NCBI RefSeq assembly: GCF_015477605.1
Contig: NZ_JADLQX010000014.1
Coordinates: 62,001-126,000, forward strand
Source of the DNA: Nocardia amamiensis
GTDB taxonomy: Bacteria > Actinomycetota > Actinomycetes > Mycobacteriales > Mycobacteriaceae
Direction of reading: 5' to 3'
DNA: 64,000 nucleotides
The notes beneath the pieces are model-generated. The model did not search any database. It was not told where the DNA came from and saw only the letters and a program-made list of their open reading frames with translations. The translations under genes were made by a program, and so were the position numbers. This document shows positions 36,363 through 45,265 of the stretch, one piece after another. Position 1 is the first letter of the stretch. Every line of letters starts with the position of its first letter.

Positions 36363-36986
36363 ATGCCGGATTCCAACCCGATCAGTGCCTGGAAGTCCTT
36401 GCGCGAAGGCAACGAACGCTTCGTCAGCGGTACGCTGCTGCATCCTAGCCAGGGCGCCGCCGACCGAGCCAAGCTTGTCAGCGGCCAGCACCCGCACGCG
36501 ATTCTGTTCGGTTGCGGCGACTCGAGGGTCGCGGCCGAGTTGATCTTCGACCAGGGCCTCGGCGACATGTTCGTCGTGCGCACCGCGGGCCATGTGGTCG
36601 ACAGCTCGGTACTCGGCTCGATCGAGTACGGGGTGCAGGTGCTCAACGTGCCGCTCATCGTAGTGCTCGGCCACGACAGCTGCGGCGCCGTGAAGGCGAC
36701 CATCGACGCGCTCGACGGCGGCGAGGTCCCCGGCGGATTCATCCGCAGCGTGGTGGAGCGGGTCACGCCGTCCATTCTGATCGGACGCCGCGAGGGTCTG
36801 TCCACCGTCGACGAGATGGAGGCCAGGCACGTGGTGGAGACCGGCCGCCTGCTCATGCAACGGTCGATGATCATCTCGCAGCGGGTCGCGACCGGTGAGT
36901 GCGCGATCGCGTGCGTGACCTACAAGCTGGCCGAGGGCAAAGTGCAGTTGCACCGGGTCGTCGGCAACATCGGCGAGGTGGTCTGA
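36363..36986 (+). CDS. Beta-class carbonic anhydrase
   Basis: Interconverts CO2 and bicarbonate. A 207-residue protein, the same length as its mycobacterial counterpart (Rv3588c). Zinc ligands Cys51, His104 and Cys107, with the Asp53-Arg pair (CGDSR, GHDSCG), are intact. ATG 36363 (MPDSNPISAW) aligns with the family start; ATG 36354 is an in-frame alternative. Confidence 0.94.
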   Translation: MPDSNPISAWKSLREGNERFVSGTLLHPSQGAADRAKLVSGQHPHAILFGCGDSRVAAELIFDQGLGDMFVVRTAGHVVDSSVLGSIEYGVQVLNVPLIVVLGHDSCGAVKATIDALDGGEVPGGFIRSVVERVTPSILIGRREGLSTVDEMEARHVVETGRLLMQRSMIISQRVATGECAIACVTYKLAEGKVQLHRVVGNIGEVV

Positions 36987-37110
36987 CACCGCGGCGCGCC
37001 CGAGGTTCGCCCAGCGTGCGGGCGGAATGTACCCGCGGCCGATGGGCGCGGGCGGCCGACACGCCGTGCCCCTGAGACGCTGGGCCCGACCGTGCCCTTA
37101 CCGTTGAGGC

Positions 37111-37761
37111 GTGCTGGAACCGAATGGACCGCTGCCACCGGAGATCTACTGGCGTCGACGCGCATTCGCCATCGGCATCCTGGTGGTCGCGCTGGCGCTG
37201 GTGATCTGGGTCGTGCTCGCGGTCGTGCGCGGCGGTGACTCGCCGGGCGACACCAAGTCCGCCGGATCCAGTTCGGTCGTGGCCAAGCCGGCCGACACCG
37301 GGGCGGCCAAGCCGTCCGGCGCCGGTGATTCCGGTGTACCGAAGTCGTCGGTCGCCGCCGCGGCGGCTGCCTCGTGCCCTGATCAGTCGCTCGCGATCAA
37401 AGTGACCGTCGAGCAGCCCACCTACCGGACCGGTGAGCAGCCGGTGTTCGGGATCGTCATCACCAACATCTCGTCGGTGCCCTGCACCCGCGATATGGGC
37501 TCCGGCCTGCAGCAAGTGTCGGTGCACACGCTCGACGGCCAGCGACGGCTGTGGTCGAGCACGGATTGCTATCCGGACGGCCAGCCCGATGTCCGCACGA
37601 TGAATCGCGGTGAGCAGGCGGCGTTCACGGTGACCTGGTCGGGCTCCACCTCGCAGCCCAACTGTGCGGGCGAACGTGTTCCGGTGCCGCCGGGCGCGTA
37701 CAACGTTGTGGCGCAACTGGGCTCGGTGCGCAGCGCGGCCGAGCCGTTCAACATCGCCTGA
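37111..37761 (+). CDS. Membrane-anchored secreted-domain protein (Rv3587c-like)
   Basis: A 216-residue protein with a short cytoplasmic N-terminus, one transmembrane helix (about residues 17-38), a Ser/Lys/Gly-rich linker, and an extracytoplasmic beta-rich domain (about 88-216) with four cysteines likely forming disulfides. Function unknown but conserved next to carbonic anhydrase in Mycobacteriales. GTG 37111 is six bases behind TACCGT (37099-37104), a leaderless pattern. Its stop is two bases from the convergent radA stop. Confidence 0.82.
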   Translation: MLEPNGPLPPEIYWRRRAFAIGILVVALALVIWVVLAVVRGGDSPGDTKSAGSSSVVAKPADTGAAKPSGAGDSGVPKSSVAAAAAASCPDQSLAIKVTVEQPTYRTGEQPVFGIVITNISSVPCTRDMGSGLQQVSVHTLDGQRRLWSSTDCYPDGQPDVRTMNRGEQAAFTVTWSGSTSQPNCAGERVPVPPGAYNVVAQLGSVRSAAEPFNIA

Positions 37762-37763
37762 AG

Positions 37764-39161
37764 TCAGCTCGCTGCTTCTTCGGGAGCGGCGCGCAGTTTG
37801 CGGAGGCCCGCTATGCGGATGGCTGAGCGGAGGTCGGTGACCTCGTGGATTTTCATGGTGGTTTTCGCGGGGGCAAGGCCGGGAGGCACCAGGGCGGTGG
37901 TGAAGCCGAGGCGTTCGGCTTCGGCCAGTCTGCGGCTCACGCCGGTCACCTTGCGGACCTCGCCCGCCAGCCCGACCTCGCCGAGGATCACCCAGCCCGG
38001 AGGGATCGGCACATCGGCGTCGGCGCTGGCGATGGCCAGTGCGATGGCCAGGTCGGCCGCGGGCTCGACCAGGCGCATCCCGCCGACCGTCGCGGCGTAG
38101 ACGTCGCTTTTGCCGAGGAATACCCGGCCGCGGCTCTGCAGAACGGCCAGCACCATGGCGACCCGGTTGTAGTCCAGCCCGCTCACCGCGCGGCGCGGCT
38201 GCGGGATCTCGGTCTTCACGGTCAGGCCCTGCACCTCGCCGACCAGGGGGCGTTTGCCGTCCATCGCGACGGTCACCGCGGTGCCCGGCACCGAATCGGT
38301 CCGGTGGTGCAGGAACAGGCCGGAGGGATCGTCGACACCGGCGATACCGTCCTCGTGCAGTTCGAAGCAGCCCACCTCGTCGGCGCTGCCGAAACGGTTC
38401 TTGATGCCGCGCACCATGCGCAGCGTCGAGTTCTTGTCGCCCTCGAATTGCAGCACCACGTCGACAAGGTGTTCGAGCGTGCGCGGACCGGCGACATTGC
38501 CGTCCTTGGTGACGTGCCCGACCAGCAGCACCGCGATCCCGCTCGCCTTGGCCAGCGACGTCAGCGCGGCGGTCACCGCGCGGACCTGGGTGACGCCGCC
38601 GATCACGCCGTCGGCGTCGGGAGCGAGCATGGTCTGCACGGAGTCGACCACCAGGAGCGTCGGGCGCACCTGCTCGACGTGCCCGAGCAGGATCGACAGA
38701 TCCGATTCCGACGCCAGATAGACCCGCTCGTGCACCGCGCCGGTGCGATCGGCGCGCAGCCGGACCTGCCCCGCCGACTCCTCCGCCGTGACATAGAGCG
38801 CCTTCTCATCGCGCTGCGTCGCCCACCGATGGGCGACCTCGAGCAACAGCGTCGACTTGCCCACTCCCGGCTCGCCGGACAGCAGCACTACCGAACCGGG
38901 CACCACGCCGCCACCGAGCACCCGGTCGAGCTCGCTGACTCCGGTCGGCCTGGCCTTGGTGACCTTCGCGTCGATCTGGGAGATCGGCGCGGCCGCGGTA
39001 CTGGGCAACATCGCCTTGCGACCCGGAGCCCCGACCGAACCCGCCCCGACGACGACCTCGTCGACGGTGCCCCAAGCCCCGCACTCGGGACACTTGCCCA
39101 CCCATTTGGCGACTTCGTGCGAACAGGCGGAACACCGGAAGATCGGCTTGGTCTTTGCCAC
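37764..39161 (-). CDS. radA: DNA repair protein RadA
   Basis: RecA-like branch-migration ATPase. N-terminal zinc finger Cys10-Cys13-Cys24-Cys27, Walker A GEPGVGKST near residues 96-104, RadA-specific KNRFG, and a C-terminal Lon-protease-like domain. 465 residues. GTG start at 39161 follows TAAGGT (39168-39173, minus) by six bases, indicating a leaderless mRNA. In mycobacteria disA follows radA; here it does not. Confidence 0.95.
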   Translation of the reverse strand: MAKTKPIFRCSACSHEVAKWVGKCPECGAWGTVDEVVVGAGSVGAPGRKAMLPSTAAAPISQIDAKVTKARPTGVSELDRVLGGGVVPGSVVLLSGEPGVGKSTLLLEVAHRWATQRDEKALYVTAEESAGQVRLRADRTGAVHERVYLASESDLSILLGHVEQVRPTLLVVDSVQTMLAPDADGVIGGVTQVRAVTAALTSLAKASGIAVLLVGHVTKDGNVAGPRTLEHLVDVVLQFEGDKNSTLRMVRGIKNRFGSADEVGCFELHEDGIAGVDDPSGLFLHHRTDSVPGTAVTVAMDGKRPLVGEVQGLTVKTEIPQPRRAVSGLDYNRVAMVLAVLQSRGRVFLGKSDVYAATVGGMRLVEPAADLAIALAIASADADVPIPPGWVILGEVGLAGEVRKVTGVSRRLAEAERLGFTTALVPPGLAPAKTTMKIHEVTDLRSAIRIAGLRKLRAAPEEAAS

Positions 39162-39257
39162 ACGCGCACCTTACGCACCAACACCGACAGTGTCCGGACT
39201 AGTCAGCGCCCTGGGGTGCGAATACGCAGCGCCGCAGGCGCCGCATATCAGGACAGC

Positions 39258-40043
39258 TCAGTGACCGCCCTTGTGTTCGGCTTCGGCCGGGCCGGACTTG
39301 TCGGACTCGTGCCGCTCGGTGTGCAGGCCCGCGTCGACGGGGACCTGGACCTGGACGGTGCCGTTCTGCTTGAAGTTGAACGAGACGTTGTAGGTCAGGC
39401 CCGGGGTGATGTCCTTGGTCAGGCCGGTGATCTCGATGAGGATCGGGTTGGCCTCGGGGTCGGCGGCGGGCTGGGCGCCGTGGTCGTCGGCGCCGTGCGA
39501 ATCGGCCGCGGTGGTGGTCGGCGCGGTCGTACGGGCCGTGGTGGTGGGCGCCCCAGCCGTGGTGGTCGGCGCTGCGGTCGTCGTCGGCGCCGCGGTCGTT
39601 GTGGTCGGCGTGTTCTGCTTGACCGGGTGGGTCCCCGCGACGACGGTCTGCTGCGGGGCGAGCTGGGCGCCGGACTTCCCGGCGGCCGGGGTGATCTTGA
39701 CGGTGCCCAGGTCGGTGGTGATGCTGGCCAGCTCGTCGGCGACGGACTCGCTGTTGTTGATGATGGACAGGGCGATGACCGCCTTGCCGCCCTTGGCGTT
39801 GGTGTACGCGGTGCCCTCGGCCGGGTAGACGATGTGCACGTTGCGCAGCGCGATGTCGCCGACGTCGGCTTGGTTGCCGTTCACGGCGGCGACCTGCTCC
39901 GCGGTCTGCGAGATCTGACCCGCGCCGCAGCCGGACAGCGCGATCGCCGCTCCGGCGGCGAGTGCGGCAACCGTCACCATGCGACGTCGCGCCCCCTTCG
40001 GGGCGGTCACAGCTTTCAGGGCAGTCACGGGTTGTCCCTCCAT
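39258..40043 (-). CDS. lpqE: LpqE-like lipoprotein
   Basis: A 261-residue envelope lipoprotein. Signal peptide with lipobox ALSGC (Cys39) followed by GAGQISQTAEQ, the hallmark of LpqE. A beta-rich domain follows (NVHIVYPAEG to GTVKITPAAG), then a low-complexity Thr/Ala/Pro linker (about residues 150-185) that interrupts the domain, and a final strand region. The linker, built of repeated TTTAAPTTT-type units, is longer than I expect for the family. Located between radA and carD as in M. tuberculosis. Function unknown. Confidence 0.85.
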   Translation of the reverse strand: MEGQPVTALKAVTAPKGARRRMVTVAALAAGAAIALSGCGAGQISQTAEQVAAVNGNQADVGDIALRNVHIVYPAEGTAYTNAKGGKAVIALSIINNSESVADELASITTDLGTVKITPAAGKSGAQLAPQQTVVAGTHPVKQNTPTTTTAAPTTTAAPTTTAGAPTTTARTTAPTTTAADSHGADDHGAQPAADPEANPILIEITGLTKDITPGLTYNVSFNFKQNGTVQVQVPVDAGLHTERHESDKSGPAEAEHKGGH

Positions 40044-40432
40044 GTCGACCGGGCTCTGCTCCGCGCGGGGAGCGTAGTAACTAGGCAGCGTAGTAGTTCC
40101 TTCGGCGGCCCAGGCGTGGGGGCTGTGCCAACTTGTCCCGGACGCCGCGTGGGCGCGCTCCGGAGGCGGTGCCGAGCCTGCCCGTGCCGACACCCCGCGC
40201 GTGGGTAACAGTTCGGTCGAGCTTCGGGAGTAGCGGAGAAGGTGCCGGGTCGCCGGTGGGGCAGCGGGGGCGATCAGGCCCGGAGATAACCTGTTCTGGC
40301 ACAACGTAATGCACACCGCCTGGCTTCTGTCAAGCCCCACGGTCGCCTCGTTGTGGCCCTGACCTGCACAGTTGATCGCGCCGTTATCGAGTCGCATGTT
40401 AAACTGTGAACATCGAAAGGGGCACGGGACAC
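40044..40432. other. Divergent lpqE/carD promoter region
   Basis: 389 bases without a gene. The nonamer AGCGTAGTA occurs at 40071-40079 and 40087-40095, a direct repeat 16 bases apart close to the lpqE start; it may bind a regulator. The carD promoter lies at the other end (40397-40405). Frames between them lack support. Confidence 0.5.
40397..40405 (+). promoter_or_regulatory. Extended -10 promoter of carD
   Basis: TGT-TAAACT, with the TAAACT hexamer at 40400-40405, lies 28 bases before the carD ATG. It matches the element before the cysteine leader at 10061-10069. No close -35 match is seen. Confidence 0.6.
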
Positions 40433-40921
40433 ATGATTTTTAAGGTCGGAGACACCGTCGTTTACCCCCACCACGGAGCGGCGCTGATCGAAGCAATCGA
40501 GACTCGCACCATCAAGGGTGAGCAAAAAGAGTATCTGGTCCTGAAGGTCGCCCAAGGCGATCTGACTGTTCGGGTTCCCGCGGAGAACGCCGAATACGTC
40601 GGCGTGCGTGACGTCGTCGGCCAGGAGGGTCTCGATCGGGTCTTCCAGGTTCTGCGGGCGCCGCACACGGAGGAGCCGACCAACTGGTCTCGCCGCTACA
40701 AGGCCAACCTGGAGAAGCTCGCCTCCGGCGATGTGAACAAGGTGGCCGAGGTCGTTCGCGACCTGTGGCGCCGGGAGCAGGATCGCGGCCTCTCCGCAGG
40801 TGAGAAGCGCATGCTCGCCAAGGCTCGGCAGATCCTGGTCGGCGAGCTCGCGCTGGCCGAAGGCACCGATGACGGCAAGGCCGAGACCCTGCTCGACGAG
40901 GTCCTCGCCGCGGCTTCCTGA
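40433..40921 (+). CDS. carD: RNA polymerase-binding transcription factor CarD
   Basis: Binds RNA polymerase beta and the upstream edge of the promoter bubble, stabilising open complexes; essential in mycobacteria. 162 residues with MIFKVGDTVVYPHHGAA at the N-terminus (RID domain) and the DNA-binding C-terminal half, including the NWSRRYKAN segment with its conserved Trp. Near identical in sequence to mycobacterial CarD. ispD starts three bases after the stop. Confidence 0.97.
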   Translation: MIFKVGDTVVYPHHGAALIEAIETRTIKGEQKEYLVLKVAQGDLTVRVPAENAEYVGVRDVVGQEGLDRVFQVLRAPHTEEPTNWSRRYKANLEKLASGDVNKVAEVVRDLWRREQDRGLSAGEKRMLAKARQILVGELALAEGTDDGKAETLLDEVLAAAS

Positions 40922-40923
40922 CC

Positions 40924-41775
40924 GTGAACACACCTGACAACGGTGTCCGTTCCACCAGCGGACCCGTCGTTGCTCTGGTGCCTGCCGCCGGTCGTGGCGT
41001 GCGTCTGGGTGAATCGACACCCAAGGCGTTCGTCACGGTCGGCGGCACACCCATGGTCCGGCTCGCCGTCGAAGGCCTGATCGCCTCCGGCGCGGTCGAC
41101 CGGATCATCGTGATGGTTCCCACCGAGTTCGTCGACAGCGCCGTTGCCCTGCTGCCGCCCTCGGATTCGGTCCACGTGGTCGTCGGCGGCGCCGAACGCA
41201 CCGACTCGGTGCGGGCCGGTATCGCCGCCGCGCCCGATGCGGGCTACTTCCTCGTGCACGACGCCGCCCGGGCCCTCACCCCGCCCGAGTTGATCGCCCG
41301 CGTCGCCGCGGAGCTGCGCACGGGGCGGTCAGCCGTGATTCCCGGGCTCCCGGTCGCCGACACCATCAAGTCGGTCGACGCGACCGGGGCGGTCACCGGC
41401 ACACCCGATCGTGCCCAATTGCGCGCCATCCAGACCCCGCAGGGTTTCGCGGCCGAGCTACTGCGCTCGGCCTACGCGACCGAAGGCATCCAGGCCACCG
41501 ATGACGCGGGACTGGTGGAGCGGCTCGGCGCCACGGTCACCACCATTCCCGGCGATCCGCTGGCTTTCAAGATCACCACTCCGCTCGACCTCCTGCTCGC
41601 CAACGCGGTGCTGGACGGCGCGGAGATCGGCCGGGCGGTGCGGGAGCTTGCGAGCGAGTCATCGGCACAGCGCGCCATGGCGCCGCCGAGCGCCAGCGCG
41701 GTGCGGGAGCTTGCGAGTGAATCATCGGCACAGCGCGCCATGGCGCCGCCGAGCGCCAGCGAGGTGGCGCCGTGA
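40924..41775 (+). CDS. ispD: 2-C-methyl-D-erythritol 4-phosphate cytidylyltransferase with repeat-encoded tail
   Basis: MEP-pathway enzyme making CDP-methylerythritol. LVPAAGRGVRLGESTPKAF is the CTP-binding loop; VHDAARALT and FKITTPLDL are further signatures. The enzyme fold ends near residue 238; the last ~45 residues come from two in-frame 63-bp direct repeats and add a Ser/Ala/Pro-rich tail absent from the family. GTG 40924 follows carD by three bases; the stop overlaps the ispF start. Confidence 0.94.
   Translation: MNTPDNGVRSTSGPVVALVPAAGRGVRLGESTPKAFVTVGGTPMVRLAVEGLIASGAVDRIIVMVPTEFVDSAVALLPPSDSVHVVVGGAERTDSVRAGIAAAPDAGYFLVHDAARALTPPELIARVAAELRTGRSAVIPGLPVADTIKSVDATGAVTGTPDRAQLRAIQTPQGFAAELLRSAYATEGIQATDDAGLVERLGATVTTIPGDPLAFKITTPLDLLLANAVLDGAEIGRAVRELASESSAQRAMAPPSASAVRELASESSAQRAMAPPSASEVAP
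41635..41760 (+). repeat. Two 63-bp direct repeats inside the ispD 3' end
   Basis: Units at 41635-41697 and 41698-41760 match at 61 of 63 positions. As 63 is a multiple of three, both are translated, giving two copies of a 21-residue block beginning AVRELASESS and ending APPSAS. Confidence 0.9.
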
Positions 41776-42245
41776 GTATGCGCGTCGGCATCGGCAGTGA
41801 CGTCCACCCAATCGAGGCCGGTCGGCCCTGCTGGATGGCCGGGCTGTTGTTCGACGGCGAGGACGGCTGCGCGGGCCACTCCGACGGCGATGTCGCCGCG
41901 CACGCGCTGTGCGACGCGCTGTTGTCCGCGGCGGGACTGGGCGACGTCGGCGCGGTGTTCGGCACCGGACGCCCGGAATGGGAAGGCGTCTCCGGGGCGG
42001 CCATGCTGAAGGAAGTGCGCAGGCTGCTCGGCGAAGCGGGCTTCGAAGTGGTCAACGCCGCGGTGCAGGTCATCGGCAATCGGCCCAAGATCGGGCCCCG
42101 GCGCGCCGAGGCGCAACAGGTGCTCGGCGAGCTGCTCGGCGCCCCGGTTTCGGTGTCCGGCACCACCACCGACGGTCTCGGGCTGACCGGCCGCGGCGAG
42201 GGCGTCGCCGCGGTGGCGACAGCCCTGCTACAAGCCTGTCGTTGA
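41772..42245 (+). CDS. ispF: 2-C-methyl-D-erythritol 2,4-cyclodiphosphate synthase
   Basis: Cyclises the phosphorylated CDP-methylerythritol to MEcPP. A 157-residue protein; metal site DVH in GIGSDVHPIE and His in GHSDGDVAAHAL; C-terminal TTTDGLGLTGRGEG. GTG 41772 overlaps the ispD stop; ATG 41778 is an in-frame alternative. carD-ispD-ispF form one transcription block. Confidence 0.95.
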   Translation: MSMRVGIGSDVHPIEAGRPCWMAGLLFDGEDGCAGHSDGDVAAHALCDALLSAAGLGDVGAVFGTGRPEWEGVSGAAMLKEVRRLLGEAGFEVVNAAVQVIGNRPKIGPRRAEAQQVLGELLGAPVSVSGTTTDGLGLTGRGEGVAAVATALLQACR

Positions 42246-42309
42246 TCCAGCTCCGGCGGACCAGAGCCGGTCCGTGAACGTCCCTTACCACCAGCTAGGA
42301 TCGACTGCC

Positions 42310-43716
42310 GTGACGCTGCGCCTCTTTGACACCGACACGCGGACCGTGCGCGAATTCGCGCCGTTGGTCCCCGGCCGTGCTTCGGTGTACCTCTGTGGCG
42401 CCACCGTACAGGGTGAGCCGCACATCGGCCATGTGCGCAGCGGAGTCGCGTTCGATGTGCTGCGACGCTGGCTGCTCGCGCACGACTACGACGTCTGGTT
42501 CATCCGCAACGTCACCGATATCGAGGACAAGATCCTGGCCAAGGCCGCCGAGGCGGGCAGGCCGTGGTGGGAATGGGCCGCCACGCATGAGCGCGCCTTC
42601 GATCGCGCCTACGAGCGGCTCGGCGTGCTGCCGCCGTCCGCGGAGCCCCGCGCCACCGGCCACATCACTCAGATGGTCGAGATGATGCAGCGGCTGATCG
42701 ATCGGGGTCACGCCTATGCCTCGGCGGGCAATGTCTACTTCGACGTGGTGAGCTACCCCGAGTACGGACAGCTCTCCGGCCACAAACTCGATGACGTGCA
42801 CCAGGGCGAGAGCGCGGGCGAGGGCAAGCGCGACCCGCGCGACTTCACCCTGTGGAAAGCCGCCAAGCCGGGCGAGCCGACCTGGCCGTCGCCGTGGGGT
42901 CCCGGCCGCCCCGGTTGGCACCTGGAGTGCTCCGCCATGGCCGAGTTCTATCTCGGCGCGGAGTTCGACATCCACTGCGGCGGTATGGATCTGGTGTTCC
43001 CGCACCATGAGAACGAGATCGCCCAGTCGAAGGGCGCGGGCGACGGCTTCGCCAGGTACTGGCTGCACAACGGCTGGGTGACCATGGGCGGGGAGAAGAT
43101 GTCCAAGTCGCTGGGCAACGTCCTCTCGGTGCCGAACGTGCTGAGGAAGGTTCGCGCTGTCGAGCTGCGGTTCTATCTGGGCAGCGCGCACTACCGCTCG
43201 ATGCTGGAGTACTCCGACAAGGCGCTGTACGACGCGGCCCAGTCCTATCAGCGCATCGAGGCGTTCGTGAACCGAGTGTTCGACCGGGCCGGGGAGATCC
43301 CGGTGGGCAAGTGGACCGACGCGTTCGCCGCCGCGCTCGACGACGATCTCGCGGTGCCGAAAGCGCTGGCCGAGATCCACCGGGTGGTGCACGAAGGCAA
43401 CAAGGCATTGGAGGCCGGCGCGACCGACTCGGCGTGCGACCTCGCCGGCCAGGTGCGGGCCATGCTCGGCGTCCTCGGCGTCGATCCGTTCGATCCGCAC
43501 TGGTACGCGCCGAGCGATTCCTCGGCCGCGCTCAGCGCACTCGACGTGCTGGTCGGCGCGGAACTCGATCGTCGCCAGCAGGCGCGGGCCACGAAGGACT
43601 GGCCGACCGCCGACGCCGTGCGCGAACGCTTGCAGGCCGCCGGGATCGAGGTCACCGACACGGCCGACGGTCCTGAATGGGCCCTCGGCGCACCGCAATC
43701 CGGAAAGGCCAAGTGA
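42310..43716 (+). CDS. cysS: Cysteine-tRNA ligase
   Basis: Class I synthetase of 468 residues. HIGH motif in GEPHIGHVRSG, KMSKS in GEKMSKSLGN, zinc ligands in LCGATVQ, HLECSAM and the HHENE region. GTG 42310 sits eight bases behind TAGGAT (42296-42301), so the mRNA is likely leaderless. The stop overlaps the rlmB start. Confidence 0.96.
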   Translation: MTLRLFDTDTRTVREFAPLVPGRASVYLCGATVQGEPHIGHVRSGVAFDVLRRWLLAHDYDVWFIRNVTDIEDKILAKAAEAGRPWWEWAATHERAFDRAYERLGVLPPSAEPRATGHITQMVEMMQRLIDRGHAYASAGNVYFDVVSYPEYGQLSGHKLDDVHQGESAGEGKRDPRDFTLWKAAKPGEPTWPSPWGPGRPGWHLECSAMAEFYLGAEFDIHCGGMDLVFPHHENEIAQSKGAGDGFARYWLHNGWVTMGGEKMSKSLGNVLSVPNVLRKVRAVELRFYLGSAHYRSMLEYSDKALYDAAQSYQRIEAFVNRVFDRAGEIPVGKWTDAFAAALDDDLAVPKALAEIHRVVHEGNKALEAGATDSACDLAGQVRAMLGVLGVDPFDPHWYAPSDSSAALSALDVLVGAELDRRQQARATKDWPTADAVRERLQAAGIEVTDTADGPEWALGAPQSGKAK

Positions 43717-44696
43717 TGGCAGGCAACTCGCAGCGCCGAGGTGCGGTGCGCAAGACCGGCTCCAAGAAGGGCGCGGTAGTCGGCTCCGGCGGCAAGCGCA
43801 GGCGCGGGCTGGAGGGGCGCGGTGCGACGCCGCCCGCCGAGCAGCGGACCAAGCATCCCGCCGCCAAGCGGGCGGCCGCGAAAGCCAAAGCCACTCAAGG
43901 TCGTCCGTCCGCACGCGGCGGTGCCACCGGGCGGCCTGCGGGACGCAAGACCGATGACGGCCCGGAGTTGGTGCTCGGGCGCAACCCGGTGGTGGAGTGC
44001 CTGCGCGCGGACGTGCCGGCGACGGCGCTGTACGTCGCGGTCGGCACGGAGAACGACGACCGCTTGACCGAGAGCGTGCGGCTGGCCGCCGACTCGGGCA
44101 TCTCCATCCTGGAGGTGCCGCGCACCGATCTGGATCGGATGAGCGCCAACGGTCTGCACCAAGGCGTCGCGTTGCAGGTGCCGCCGTACCGCTACGCCCA
44201 TCCGGACGATCTGCTCGACCGAGCCCGGGGCTCGGCGGCTCCCGCGCTGCTCGTCGCGCTGGACAACATCTCCGACCCGCGCAACCTCGGCGCGGTGATC
44301 CGTTCCGTGGCGGCTTTCGGCGGCCACGGGGTGCTGATTCCGCAGCGGCGCAGCGCGAGCGTCACGGCGGTGGCCTGGCGCACCAGCGCGGGTGCCGCGG
44401 CTCGCCTCCCGGTCGCCCGCGCCACGAATCTGACGCGCACGCTGAAGGATTGGGCCGCGCAGGGCGTTCAGGTCGTCGGCCTGGACGCGGGCGGCGATAC
44501 CACGCTGGACGAGTTCGACGGTCGCGAGCCGACCGTGATCGTGGTCGGCTCGGAGGGCAAGGGTCTGTCCCGCTTGGTCCGCGAGACGTGCGACGCGGTT
44601 CTGTCCATTCCGATGGCCGGTCCGGTGGAATCGCTCAACGCCTCGGTCGCCGCGGGCGTGGTGCTCTCGGAAGTCGCCCGGCAGCGCCGGATTTGA
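43716..44696 (+). CDS. rlmB: SpoU-family 23S rRNA 2'-O-methyltransferase (RlmB-type)
   Basis: A 326-residue methyltransferase. An N-terminal basic extension (about residues 1-80, rich in Lys, Arg and Gly) precedes a substrate-binding domain and the SPOUT catalytic domain with NISDPRNLGAVIRS, VVGSEGKGLSRL and IPMAGPVESLNASVAAG. It methylates a ribose, most likely G2251 of 23S rRNA, though that site is inferred from the family. ATG overlaps the cysS stop, as in mycobacteria (Rv3579c). Confidence 0.92.
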   Translation: MAGNSQRRGAVRKTGSKKGAVVGSGGKRRRGLEGRGATPPAEQRTKHPAAKRAAAKAKATQGRPSARGGATGRPAGRKTDDGPELVLGRNPVVECLRADVPATALYVAVGTENDDRLTESVRLAADSGISILEVPRTDLDRMSANGLHQGVALQVPPYRYAHPDDLLDRARGSAAPALLVALDNISDPRNLGAVIRSVAAFGGHGVLIPQRRSASVTAVAWRTSAGAAARLPVARATNLTRTLKDWAAQGVQVVGLDAGGDTTLDEFDGREPTVIVVGSEGKGLSRLVRETCDAVLSIPMAGPVESLNASVAAGVVLSEVARQRRI

Positions 44697-44834
44697 TCGA
44701 GCGCGGCGAGACGTCCGCCAGGCGCGGAGTCCGCCGCATGATTCGAAAGGGCGCGACGGCCTGCCGTGAGCCGCGGCATGGGGCCGACCAGCAAAATACG
44801 CGGAGAGTCGGTCTACCCCCGTACAATTCGGCTG

Positions 44835-45143
44835 GTGGTGATACCCAATCAGCCTATCGGGCAGCCGATCGAGCATCCGAACGCGTCGGCGGTGTTGTTC
44901 CTCGGCGCCGGAAGTATCCTCTGCTGCGGCGTGCTGGGGCCGGTGGCATGGGCACTGGGTCGGCGGGCGCTCAACGACATCGAGGATTCTCTCGAAGCCG
45001 CCGCGAAAGGCGCCGGTCCCGTCCAGCCGTACGGCGGCCGGGCCCAGGTGCTGGTCGGCTACATCCTCGGCATCATCGGCACCGTCTTGATGATCATCTT
45101 CGCGCTGCTGTTCCTGTTCATTCTGCTCGGAGGCAACGCGTAA
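44835..45143 (+). CDS. DUF4190-like small membrane protein
   Basis: A 102-residue protein with two transmembrane helices (about residues 15-40 and 73-98) and a soluble loop with GRRALNDIEDS, a DUF4190-type pattern. Function unknown. GTG 44835 or 44838 is the likely start, since TACAAT at 44822-44827 is seven bases upstream (leaderless). The stop is followed at once by a degenerate repeat. Confidence 0.72.
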   Translation: MVIPNQPIGQPIEHPNASAVLFLGAGSILCCGVLGPVAWALGRRALNDIEDSLEAAAKGAGPVQPYGGRAQVLVGYILGIIGTVLMIIFALLFLFILLGGNA

Positions 45144-45145
45144 GG

Positions 45146-45265
45146 GGCGCAGTCGGACGGAGTCGATCGGCAGTCCGCGCCGGGCCGAGCAGAGGCTGAG
45201 GTAGCCGCAGTGCGGGCGCAGCCGGGCGGAGTCCGCGCCGGGCTGAGCGAAGGCCAGGCAGCCGC
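45146..45265. repeat. Two degenerate direct repeats between gene 3' ends
   Basis: About 45146-45209 and 45215-45265 share GGCGCAG-C-GG-CGGAGT, CCGCGCCGGGC, GAGC-AGGC and AGCCGC blocks; copy 1 carries an extra ~10 bases. They fill the space between the DUF4190 stop and the convergent enoyl-CoA hydratase stop. Confidence 0.6.

Noticed and set aside
37845..40208. A 787-codon plus-strand open frame
   Set aside because: It runs antisense through radA and lpqE, both clearly recognised; long antisense frames are expected in high-GC DNA.
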